A stretch of DNA of 64,000 nucleotides from Sphingobium trunci (GTDB taxonomy: Bacteria > Pseudomonadota > Alphaproteobacteria > Sphingomonadales > Sphingomonadaceae), in the NCBI RefSeq assembly GCF_022664535.1, contig NZ_JAKUJY010000010.1, positions 86,390 through 150,389 of the forward strand. Reading direction: 5' to 3'. Shown piece after piece: positions 28,357 to 36,298 of this stretch. The position numbers and the translations under genes are program-made. Each line of letters begins with the position of its first letter. Position 1 is the first letter of the stretch. The notes below the pieces were generated by a model. That model saw only the letters and a list, made by a program, of their open reading frames with translations. It did not search any database and was not told the DNA's origin.

Positions 28357-28772
28357 GGCTTCAGCCAATCGGTCAGTTCGGCGATCTGCTCGTTGGAGAG
28401 CTTCACCGCGCTGCCCAGGTCAGGCTGGCCCGGCCAGCCGGCATCCGGGACCGTCACGCCCGCATGTTCCCGACTCCCCTCATAGCGGGGGAGGACATGG
28501 AAATGGACATGCGGGTCGACCATCATCAGCATCAGATAATTGACCTTCTGATAGCCGACGGCCCGCGTCAGCGCGCCTTCGATGGCTTTGGTCACGACCG
28601 CCAGTTCGGCATGGGCTTGCGCAGGCAGGGCGCCGAATGCCTCGGCGTCGGACTTCGCGGCCAGCACCAGCGATCCCAAAGTGGGCTGGGCCGGGCGCAG
28701 CAGCACCAGCCAATGCCGGAACTCGGCGACCAGTGTTGCCGGAAATCCGAACTTCCCGATGGTCGCATTCAT
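28344..28772 (-). CDS. HIT-family protein (nucleotide hydrolase/transferase)
   Basis: A 142-residue histidine-triad protein with the motif PHVHFHVLPRY (H-x-H-x-H) near residue 97. The N-terminal part (FRHWLVLLRPAQPTLGSLVLAAK) follows the HIT fold. HIT proteins hydrolyse or transfer nucleotidyl groups. In this operon it could recycle or proof-read CDP/CMP-linked intermediates. The ATG overlaps the stop of the CDP-alcohol transferase as ATGA. It is the last of three coupled minus-strand genes. Confidence 0.9.
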   Translation of the reverse strand: MNATIGKFGFPATLVAEFRHWLVLLRPAQPTLGSLVLAAKSDAEAFGALPAQAHAELAVVTKAIEGALTRAVGYQKVNYLMLMMVDPHVHFHVLPRYEGSREHAGVTVPDAGWPGQPDLGSAVKLSNEQIAELTDWLKPYFA

Positions 28773-29863
28773 GCGGTCGTCTCCATCCAGCTGACGATGG
28801 GCCGTCCTGCCCGCCTGGCGGCATAGGCCTGCGCCAGCCGCACGGCGTGGACGATCAGGGAGATGATGGTCCACCAGGCAAGGGCGATCAACCCGATATC
28901 CGGCCGCCCCGCCAGCAGGGCGAAGAACAGGATCACCATGTTTGGGTTGCGGCGCGCGGTGATCAGCCGGAACCGGCTGTCGAAACGGCCCCAGACATGG
29001 ATGTCCATGCCGAATTCCCGGATGAACAGGCCTTCGATCAGCCGTTGCGCTACATAGCCCGCGACCACGGCGGCCATGACCAGCGCGAAGGTCTGGCCCG
29101 GTAGTGCCAGCCCCCAGGCCGACAGCCCCACGCCCCAGAAATACCACCAGAAGGGCGGGTGGATCAGGTCGACGCCATGGTCGGCGACATTGCCCCATCT
29201 GGACGAGGTGATGGTGCAGCGCGCCAGCTTTCCGTCCACCGTGTCCAATATCATGAAGATGAAGCCGGTGAGCATCCCGGTCCAGTAAAGCCCATGCGCG
29301 AACAGCCAGGTCGCGACGACGCAGAGCGTCGCGCCGATCGCCGTCACCATATTGGGCGTCATGCCGATCGATGCCGCCAGCCGCGTCAGCCACAGCGCCA
29401 GTTCCGGCCAGAGATATTTGGTAAGCAGGTCGGTGACGCCCTTATAGGCGCCGAAATAGCTCTGCCGCTCGATGCCGCGCCGGGTCGCGGGGGTGAGTTC
29501 CCGGACGAAGGGCTGTTCCAGCTTGCGGAGCTGCCTGTTGTAGAGCTTCCGGCCGTCCGACAGGTCGATCGCATGCGCCGCGGCCGACGGATCGCTGCCG
29601 GCGGGAACCTGCCCGACGATCGGCGTCGTGCCCCACAGGAAGACGGTGCCCGGCGTCGCCAGCACCTCCCGCAACAGCATAGGGTCGAAGGCATAGGTCA
29701 GGTTGAACAGCAGCTCATGGCCCTCGGCCAGCGCGCTGCCGGCCTTTGCCGCGCTTTCGGCCATGCGGCGGCATCTCTCCGCATTGGACATGCCCCAGAT
29801 GCGCGTCGCATTGTCCCCCGTGAGCCTCACGGGGCCGAGGGCGGTCGTGATGATCTGCGTCAT
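28769..29863 (-). CDS. CDP-alcohol phosphatidyltransferase family protein with extra N-terminal domain
   Basis: A 364-residue protein. The signature D-G-x2-A-R-x8-G-x3-D-x3-D is complete (DGKLAR, then GNVADHGVD) at about residues 210-230, inside a five-to-six-helix membrane domain from about residue 165. It would transfer a phospho-alcohol from a CDP-alcohol to an acceptor. The first 150 residues (WGMSNAERCRRMAESAAKAG, then FLWGTTPIVGQVP) look like a degenerate nucleotidyltransferase fold with the catalytic loop lost, reminiscent of fused inositol-phosphate cytidylyltransferase/phosphotransferase proteins. That likeness is my inference. It is coupled by ATGA overlaps to both neighbours. Confidence 0.9.
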   Translation of the reverse strand: MTQIITTALGPVRLTGDNATRIWGMSNAERCRRMAESAAKAGSALAEGHELLFNLTYAFDPMLLREVLATPGTVFLWGTTPIVGQVPAGSDPSAAAHAIDLSDGRKLYNRQLRKLEQPFVRELTPATRRGIERQSYFGAYKGVTDLLTKYLWPELALWLTRLAASIGMTPNMVTAIGATLCVVATWLFAHGLYWTGMLTGFIFMILDTVDGKLARCTITSSRWGNVADHGVDLIHPPFWWYFWGVGLSAWGLALPGQTFALVMAAVVAGYVAQRLIEGLFIREFGMDIHVWGRFDSRFRLITARRNPNMVILFFALLAGRPDIGLIALAWWTIISLIVHAVRLAQAYAARRAGRPIVSWMETTA

Positions 29864-30951
29864 GCGGCCGCCATGCCCTCCGATTTCCGGGCGAAGTTCA
29901 GGATGATGTCGGCTTGCCGCTCGGACGCGAGGGCGGGGGATCGGTCAATGGAATCGGACATGGCCGCTTCCTGAGCATCAACGAACCCGGCTTGCAAGCC
30001 CGCTGCGCGGTCCAGCGCCCGGGGCAGGGCACTCATGTCCTCGATCACCTGCCCCAGCCGCCAATGCGCGAAGGCATCGTCGGACCGCCAGTCGCGCCGG
30101 TCGAGATTGAGGAAGATGCAGGGCCGGGGATGAAGCAGAAACTCATACACCTGGCTCGACACATCGCCCAGATAGGCGTCGGCGCTCATCGTGTAGCTCA
30201 TGTCGATCGAATGGCGGCTGCCCATGTCGACCCGGATATGGGGGGCATCGGTCCGGATCGGCGCTGTCCGGCCGGCAAGCTTGGTGTGCGGGGCGATGAT
30301 GACGTTCCAGCCCGTGAGCGCCTCCAAGGCGGCGAGCACCTTCGGACCATGGTTGAGCCAGGAGGACAGGCGCGCATCGAAATGCGGGTTGTAGAGCAGC
30401 ACCGGCAGCTCATCGTCGAAAAAGCGCCGGCGTGGTGCCTGCAATTCGAATTTTGCATAGCCCCCGACCGCGATTTCCTCCGCCCCGCAAAGACCGCGAT
30501 CGATCAGCCGCCTTCGATCCTTTTCGCCCGCCACCAGCGTCAGGTCGAAGGCGGAATGGCGCGCCTTGTAGCCGCCCTCCCTGTCCCCGGCGCCATGCTT
30601 GATCTGTACCATGCGCGAGGAAAAGCCCGGCACGCCGCGCAGCCAGCCGCTGGAAATCTCCGTCGTTACCAGCAGGGGAAAGCGGCGGATCGTCGCATAG
30701 TTGAGCATCAGCGTCAGAAAGCGCGAGGGCTGGCGGAACAGCGAGTCGGGGGGCGAGGGCGGCCGTCGCAGGCGCACCAGGTTCAGCGCGCCGTCCGGAT
30801 CGTAGCCGGCCACCAGATCGAGGATCATGCGGGAGGGCGAGAGCACATGCACCTCCACCCCCGCGCGCCGCGAAAGCGCCAGCGCCGCGGGCAGCCAATG
30901 GTAGATTTGATGGGCTTCGGCAATGGCCAGAAAGGCGATATCGTTGGGCAA
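29860..30951 (-). CDS. CDP-glycerol glycerophosphotransferase-like protein
   Basis: A 363-residue soluble GT-B-like protein. MVQIKHGAGDREGGYKARH (about residues 118-136) corresponds to the HG loop of TagB/TagF-type CDP-glycerol transferases. DAYLGDVSSQVYEFLLHPRPCIFLN (about 262-286) corresponds to their D-x-SS motif near the CDP site. No signal peptide or membrane segment is seen. Translation seems to start at TTG 30951 behind GGAG; no ATG is available nearby. It is the first gene of the coupled trio. Teichoic acid itself is not expected here, so it may attach a glycerophosphate-type group to a lipid or glycan. Divergent from sdhB. Confidence 0.8.
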   Translation of the reverse strand: MPNDIAFLAIAEAHQIYHWLPAALALSRRAGVEVHVLSPSRMILDLVAGYDPDGALNLVRLRRPPSPPDSLFRQPSRFLTLMLNYATIRRFPLLVTTEISSGWLRGVPGFSSRMVQIKHGAGDREGGYKARHSAFDLTLVAGEKDRRRLIDRGLCGAEEIAVGGYAKFELQAPRRRFFDDELPVLLYNPHFDARLSSWLNHGPKVLAALEALTGWNVIIAPHTKLAGRTAPIRTDAPHIRVDMGSRHSIDMSYTMSADAYLGDVSSQVYEFLLHPRPCIFLNLDRRDWRSDDAFAHWRLGQVIEDMSALPRALDRAAGLQAGFVDAQEAAMSDSIDRSPALASERQADIILNFARKSEGMAAA

Positions 30952-31105
30952 CTCAGGCGTCTCCAGGCTGTGCCGCGCCGTACCGATGAAGACGGCCTCA
31001 AATCAAGCAACCCGCTTTTATGCTGCTCTCTGTGCTGGACCTTTGCAGATTTTTTGTTATGCGCAACGCCGAACTGAAGGACCATCGGAAGAGGCTTGAC
31101 GAGCA

Positions 31106-31894
31106 ATGGCCGAATTTGCGTTGCCCAAGAACAGCAAGATCAGCGCCAAGGGCGTGACCCACAAGGCGCCGGACGGGGCCACCAACGTCAAGAGCTTCAA
31201 GGTCTATCGCTACGACCCCGACTCAGGCCAGAACCCGCACTACGACACGTTCGAGATCGATCTCGACAATTGCGGCCCGATGGTTCTGGACGCGCTGCTG
31301 AAGATCAAGAATGAATATGACCCGACGCTGACCTTCCGCCGTTCGTGCCGCGAGGGCATTTGCGGTAGCTGCTCGATGAACATGAACGGCCGCAATGGCC
31401 TCGCCTGCACCACCTCGATCGAGGAATGCTCGGGCAAGGAAGTGCGCATCACGCCGCTGCCGCACATGGATGTGATCAAGGATCTGGTGCCGGACTTCAC
31501 GCATTTCTACGCGCAGTACAATTCCATCAAGCCCTGGCTGCAAACCGTCAGCCCGGCGCCGAGCGGCAAGGAACGGCTCCAGTCGCCCGCCGACCGCGAG
31601 AAGCTGGACGGCCTCTATGAGTGCATCCTGTGCGCCTGCTGCTCGACCAGCTGCCCCAGCTACTGGTGGAACAGCGACAAGTTCCTCGGCCCGGCGATCC
31701 TGCTTCAGGCCTATCGCTGGCTGGCCGACAGCCGCGACGAATATACCGGCGAGCGGCTCGACGAGCTGGAGGATCCCTTCCGCCTCTATCGCTGCCACAC
31801 CATCATGAACTGCGCGAATGTCTGCCCCAAGGGCCTCAGCCCCGCCAAGGCGATCGCCGAAACCAAGAAGATGATGGTCGAGCGCCAGCTTTGA
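31106..31894 (+). CDS. sdhB: Succinate dehydrogenase iron-sulfur subunit
   Basis: A 262-residue subunit of respiratory complex II, carrying electrons from SdhA flavin to ubiquinone. The [2Fe-2S] ligands are [13 protein letters not shown] with a later Cys in NGLAC. The [4Fe-4S] and [3Fe-4S] ligands are [13 protein letters not shown] and [15 protein letters not shown]. All are intact. It has its own promoter region because the upstream gene is divergent, so sdhCDA must be encoded elsewhere. The stop overlaps the thioesterase TTG start as TTGA. Confidence 0.97.
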   Translation: MAEFALPKNSKISAKGVTHKAPDGATNVKSFKVYRYDPDSGQNPHYDTFEIDLDNCGPMVLDALLKIKNEYDPTLTFRRSCREGICGSCSMNMNGRNGLACTTSIEECSGKEVRITPLPHMDVIKDLVPDFTHFYAQYNSIKPWLQTVSPAPSGKERLQSPADREKLDGLYECILCACCSTSCPSYWWNSDKFLGPAILLQAYRWLADSRDEYTGERLDELEDPFRLYRCHTIMNCANVCPKGLSPAKAIAETKKMMVERQL

Positions 31895-32313
31895 CGGAAG
31901 GGGAAGGCGCGGCGGCTGTTTCGGATCGCGCCCTGCGCGACCGTGGAACCTGGGCGGAAAATTTTCCGCCCATCGCCACGCGCCGGGTTGATGCCGGGAC
32001 GATGCTGCTGGAATTCGATCCGGTTGCGGGCCTGCGCAACCAATATGGCGCGCTCCACGGCGCGTTTCTGTCGGGTATCGCTGAATATTGCATGGGATTG
32101 GCCTTCCTGCGGGAGGAGGATCCCGTCTCCATCGTCACCGTTTCGCTGAACATCGAATTTCCCGCGCCCGGCCGGATGGACCGTCTGGTCGAAGGCGAGG
32201 TGGTGGTGCTGCGGGAAACCGGCCGCATGGGCTTTGTGCGCATGACGCTGGTTCAGGATGGCGCCGTCATTCTGGCCGGTCAGGGCGTGGCCCGCAAGGT
32301 AAAGGCTGCGTGA
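31891..32313 (+). CDS. PaaI-type hotdog thioesterase
   Basis: A 140-residue hotdog-fold protein. The core helix is [20 protein letters not shown] (residues about 50-69), and the following strands include [15 protein letters not shown], as in PaaI/acyl-CoA thioesterases. I chose TTG 31891, coupled to the sdhB stop, because no in-frame ATG or GTG precedes the domain. It would hydrolyse an acyl- or aryl-CoA ester. Its place between sdhB and zapE seems to be conserved gene order rather than a shared pathway. Confidence 0.82.
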   Translation: MTEGEGAAAVSDRALRDRGTWAENFPPIATRRVDAGTMLLEFDPVAGLRNQYGALHGAFLSGIAEYCMGLAFLREEDPVSIVTVSLNIEFPAPGRMDRLVEGEVVVLRETGRMGFVRMTLVQDGAVILAGQGVARKVKAA

Positions 32314-32344
32314 AAGCCATGCTTCTTCCCGGCTGCACGCTGTC

Positions 32345-33484
32345 ATGACCGGAGTCATCGGCCGCTATCATGCACTGGTTGCCGCCGGGGAATTGCGCGC
32401 CGATCCGGATCAGGAAGCGGCGGCGCGGCGCCTGGATCAACTCCAGCATGAGCTGGAGGCGACCCCCGCGCGCGGATCGACGCTCTGGAAATTGCTGCGC
32501 AAGGCGCCGGAGCCGCCACGCGGCCTCTATATGTGGGGCGGCGTTGGGCGCGGCAAGTCGATGCTGATGGACCTGTTTTTCGACACGGTACATGTCCAGC
32601 GCAAGAAGCGGGCGCATTTCCACGAATTCATGCTCGACGTGCACGCCCGGCTGGCCGAGGCGCGCAAGTCCGAAACGGGCGATCCGATCCCACCGGTGGT
32701 CGAATCGCTGGCGGAAGAGGCGCGGCTGCTCTGCTTCGACGAGATGGTCGTCAACAATATGGCGGATGCGGCGATCATGTCGCGGCTGTTTACCGGCCTG
32801 CTGGAAAAGCGGGTGACGATCGTCACCACCTCCAACCGCGAACCGGACGAACTCTACAAGAACGGCCTCAACCGCCAGCTTTTCCTGCCCTTCATCGATC
32901 TGATCAAGGCGAAGCTGGACGTGATGACGCTGAACGGCCCGACCGATTACCGGCTCGACCGCCTGGGCGACGCCCAGCTCTGGCACGCGCCCAACGGGCC
33001 GGAGGCGACCACTGCGCTGTCCGAAGCCTTTTTCCGGCTGACCGACTATCCGGTGGAGGACCGGGCGAAGGTTCCCGCCGAGGATATCAAGGTTCAGGGC
33101 GGCCGCACGCTGCATGTGCCCAAGAGCCTGAAGGGGGTGGCGGTCTTTTCCTTCAAGCGCCTGTGCGCGGAGGCGCGGGGCGCGCCGGACTATCTGGCGA
33201 TCGCCCGCAAATATCATACGGTGATCCTGGTCGGCATCCCGGTGCTGGGTCCGGAAAAGCGCAATGAGGCGGCCCGTTTCGTGACGCTGATCGATGCGCT
33301 CTACGAATATAAGGTGAAGCTGCTGGCCTCCGCCGACGCGGAGCCTGCGAAGCTCTATCCGGAGGGCGACGGCGCCTTCGAATTCGAGCGCACCGTGTCG
33401 CGCCTCATGGAAATGCAGTCGGACGACTATCTGGCGCTGGGGCATGGCAGCCAGGATGGAAATGCTGGCAGGGGCCAGGATTGA
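32345..33484 (+). CDS. zapE: ZapE/AFG1-family P-loop ATPase
   Basis: A 379-residue ATPase. Walker A is WGGVGRGKSMLMDLF near residue 65. Walker B is LCFDEMVVNNMADA near residue 133. The arginine-finger region includes TTSNREPDELYKNGLNRQLF. ZapE interacts with the division ring under stress in enterobacteria; the mitochondrial homologue Afg1 acts in protein quality control. Length and motifs are normal. It lies 31 bases after the thioesterase in the sdhB operon. Confidence 0.94.
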   Translation: MTGVIGRYHALVAAGELRADPDQEAAARRLDQLQHELEATPARGSTLWKLLRKAPEPPRGLYMWGGVGRGKSMLMDLFFDTVHVQRKKRAHFHEFMLDVHARLAEARKSETGDPIPPVVESLAEEARLLCFDEMVVNNMADAAIMSRLFTGLLEKRVTIVTTSNREPDELYKNGLNRQLFLPFIDLIKAKLDVMTLNGPTDYRLDRLGDAQLWHAPNGPEATTALSEAFFRLTDYPVEDRAKVPAEDIKVQGGRTLHVPKSLKGVAVFSFKRLCAEARGAPDYLAIARKYHTVILVGIPVLGPEKRNEAARFVTLIDALYEYKVKLLASADAEPAKLYPEGDGAFEFERTVSRLMEMQSDDYLALGHGSQDGNAGRGQD

Positions 33485-33515
33485 CGGCTATTCTTGCCCG
33501 GAAGGGAGATTGCCG

Positions 33516-33836
33516 ATGATCGTTGCGACCACCGAACAGATAGCCGGCCACCGCACCGTCCGGACCATCGGGCAGGTGTTCGGCGTGGTCGTTCGCAGCC
33601 GGGGACTGGGGGGCAATATCGCAGCGGGCCTGCGCTCCATCATCGGCGGGGAAATCAGGGAATATACCCATCTGGTCGAGGATACGCGGCGTCATGCCAT
33701 CGACCGGCTGGTCGCCAATGCGGCAACCATGGGGGCCAATGCGGTCGTCATGATGCGTTTCGATTCCGGTTCCATCGGGCAGACGATGAACGAAGTGGTC
33801 GCATATGGCACGGCCGTCATCGTCGAACCGTTGTGA
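33516..33836 (+). CDS. YbjQ/UPF0145-family heavy-metal-binding-domain protein
   Basis: A 106-residue protein with MIVATTEQIAGHRTVRTIGQVFGVVVRS at the start and the family core NAVVMMRFDS followed by EVVAYGTAVIVEP. YbjQ proteins form beta-barrel-like pentamers of unknown function. I chose the ATG at 33516 behind AAGGGAG; the longer open frame overlaps zapE. Its stop overlaps the GTG of the next gene as GTGA. Confidence 0.88.
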   Translation: MIVATTEQIAGHRTVRTIGQVFGVVVRSRGLGGNIAAGLRSIIGGEIREYTHLVEDTRRHAIDRLVANAATMGANAVVMMRFDSGSIGQTMNEVVAYGTAVIVEPL

Positions 33837-34138
33837 CCCTTCGCAACTCTGTCGTCGCGCTGGCGCTGCTGTTCGCCGCGGTGGCGCTGGTCTGCGTGGC
33901 GATGAATCTCGCCGCCTGGCCAACATTGCTGCCCGTTGGGTTGTTTCTGGCGGGCACTTTGTTCGAACGGGCGCGTTACGGACGGGCATCTGCGGAACCT
34001 TCCGGCCCCGGCTGGACACGAACGCAGGAACGGTTCGTCGACGATGCCAGCGGCCGGGTGATGACGGTCTGGTTCAACAGCCAGACAGGTGAACGGCGCT
34101 ATGTCGATGGTGGGGAAAGCGCGATCCGCAATATCTAA
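33833..34138 (+). CDS. Small two-helix membrane protein
   Basis: A 101-residue protein that I do not recognise. The GTG start overlaps the ybjQ stop (GTGA). Two hydrophobic segments lie at about residues 6-22 and 27-44, followed by a soluble tail of about 55 residues with Trp, Asp and Gly. The pattern WTRTQERFVDDASGRVMTVWFNSQTGERRYV in the tail reads like a small beta-hairpin domain. Both ends would face the cytoplasm. It may work with the YbjQ protein, to which it is translationally coupled. Confidence 0.75.
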   Translation: MTLRNSVVALALLFAAVALVCVAMNLAAWPTLLPVGLFLAGTLFERARYGRASAEPSGPGWTRTQERFVDDASGRVMTVWFNSQTGERRYVDGGESAIRNI

Positions 34139-34143
34139 TGCAA

Positions 34144-34160
34144 TTGCGAATAAGTTGCAA
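34144..34160 (+). promoter_or_regulatory. Fur/Irr-like box upstream of mdh
   Basis: The 17-mer TTGCGAATAAGTTGCAA has TTGC/GCAA ends and the TGCGAAT-N-ATTCGCA-like centre seen in proteobacterial Fur sites, matching the ideal inverted heptamer at five of seven positions. It lies about 100 bases before the mdh ATG. Iron control of TCA genes is known in other proteobacteria, but this site is only a pattern match. Confidence 0.35.
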
Positions 34161-34256
34161 AGATAAATCGGGCCGCCAGGCTTTCGCAGGTTGAATCCTT
34201 AACGATATGGGCCTAAGCGGGCGGGCAATTCCAATACCTCAGAGCTTGGAGGATGA

Positions 34257-35225
<969 letters not shown>

Positions 35226-35245
35226 GACCTTTCAAGAGCTGCACC

Positions 35246-35289
35246 AGCCCGCTCCAGGTAAGTGCGCAGCCTGGGGCGGGCTGCTTTTA
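35246..35289 (+). terminator. Attenuator-like hairpin between mdh and sucD
   Basis: Arms 35246-35258 and 35270-35282 pair over 13 positions (AGCCCGCTCCAGG with CCTGGGGCGGGCT, one G-U), with an 11-base loop. TTTT follows three bases later at 35285-35288. The short T-run suggests partial termination, so sucD may be transcribed partly from mdh and partly from its own promoter. Confidence 0.65.
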
Positions 35290-35328
35290 GACCCAAAGTG
35301 CCACGTCCACGGAAATAGAGGGACTGAC

Positions 35329-36213
35329 ATGTCCATTCTGGTGAACAAGAACACCAAGGTCATCACCCAGGGTATGACCGGTGCCACCGGCACCTTCCAC
35401 ACCGAAACCGCGCTGGCCTATGGCACGCAGATGGTTGGCGGCGTCACGCCGGGCAAGGGCGGCACGAGCCATATCGGCCTGCCCATGTTCGATACCGTTG
35501 CCGAAGCCAAGGCGAAGACCGGCGCCGACGCCTCGGTCATCTATGTTCCGCCGCCGTTCGCGGCCGACTCGATCCTGGAAGCGATCGACGCCGAGATCCC
35601 GCTGATCGTCTGCATCACCGAAGGCATCCCGGTGCTCGACATGGTGAAGGTGAAGCGCGCCCTGTCGGGCAGCAAGTCGCGCCTGATCGGCCCGAACTGC
35701 CCCGGCCTGCTGACGCCGAACGAGTGCAAGATCGGCATCATGCCCGGCAACATCTTCTCGAAGGGTTCGGTCGGCGTCGTGTCGCGTTCGGGCACGCTCA
35801 CCTACGAAGCGGTGTTCCAGACCACCAATGCGGGCCTGGGCCAGACCACTGCCGTCGGCATCGGCGGCGATCCGGTCAACGGCACCAACTTCATCGACGT
35901 GCTGGAACTGTTCCTGGCCGACGACGCCACCGAATCGATCATCATGATCGGTGAAATCGGCGGCGACGCGGAAGAGCAGGCTGCCCAGTTCCTGATCGAC
36001 GAGGCGAAGAAGGGCCGCAAGAAGCCGATGGCCGGCTTCATCGCGGGCCGCACCGCGCCTCCGGGCCGCCGCATGGGCCATGCCGGCGCGATCGTGTCGG
36101 GCGGCAAGGGCGATGCCGAGAGCAAGATCGCGGCGATGGAAGCGGCCGGCATCAAGGTGGCCGCCAGCCCGTCCGAGCTGGGCACCACCCTGCTGGAAGT
36201 GCTGAAGGGCTGA
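35329..36213 (+). CDS. sucD: Succinyl-CoA synthetase alpha subunit (ADP-forming type)
   Basis: A 294-residue subunit. It begins [21 protein letters not shown] with the CoA-binding Rossmann domain. The phospho-His lies in [13 protein letters not shown] (about residue 248). [10 protein letters not shown] and [13 protein letters not shown] are family motifs. The enzyme makes ATP from succinyl-CoA and needs a beta subunit, but sucC is not adjacent as it usually is in proteobacteria. I chose the ATG at 35329; the open frame upstream overlaps mdh and the hairpin. Confidence 0.97.
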   Translation: MSILVNKNTKVITQGMTGATGTFHTETALAYGTQMVGGVTPGKGGTSHIGLPMFDTVAEAKAKTGADASVIYVPPPFAADSILEAIDAEIPLIVCITEGIPVLDMVKVKRALSGSKSRLIGPNCPGLLTPNECKIGIMPGNIFSKGSVGVVSRSGTLTYEAVFQTTNAGLGQTTAVGIGGDPVNGTNFIDVLELFLADDATESIIMIGEIGGDAEEQAAQFLIDEAKKGRKKPMAGFIAGRTAPPGRRMGHAGAIVSGGKGDAESKIAAMEAAGIKVAASPSELGTTLLEVLKG

Positions 36214-36227
36214 TCAGGCCGGAAAAA

Positions 36228-36251
36228 GGCGCCGGGCTGCACCCCGGCGCC
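36228..36251 (+). terminator. GC hairpin between sucD and sucA
   Basis: A perfect 9-bp stem GGCGCCGGG/CCCGGCGCC with a 6-base loop starts 14 bases after the sucD stop. There is no following T-run. It may stabilise the upstream message or cause weak termination. Confidence 0.45.
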
Positions 36252-36298
36252 TGTTACCCCGCTCCGCGACTGCACGCGGTCGGCATGGGACGTGAAAA

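Noticed and set aside
34185..34200. CAGGTTGAATCCTT resembling a tRNA T-arm
   Set aside because: The GTTC core is not matched, and no acceptor, D or anticodon stems can be built around it.
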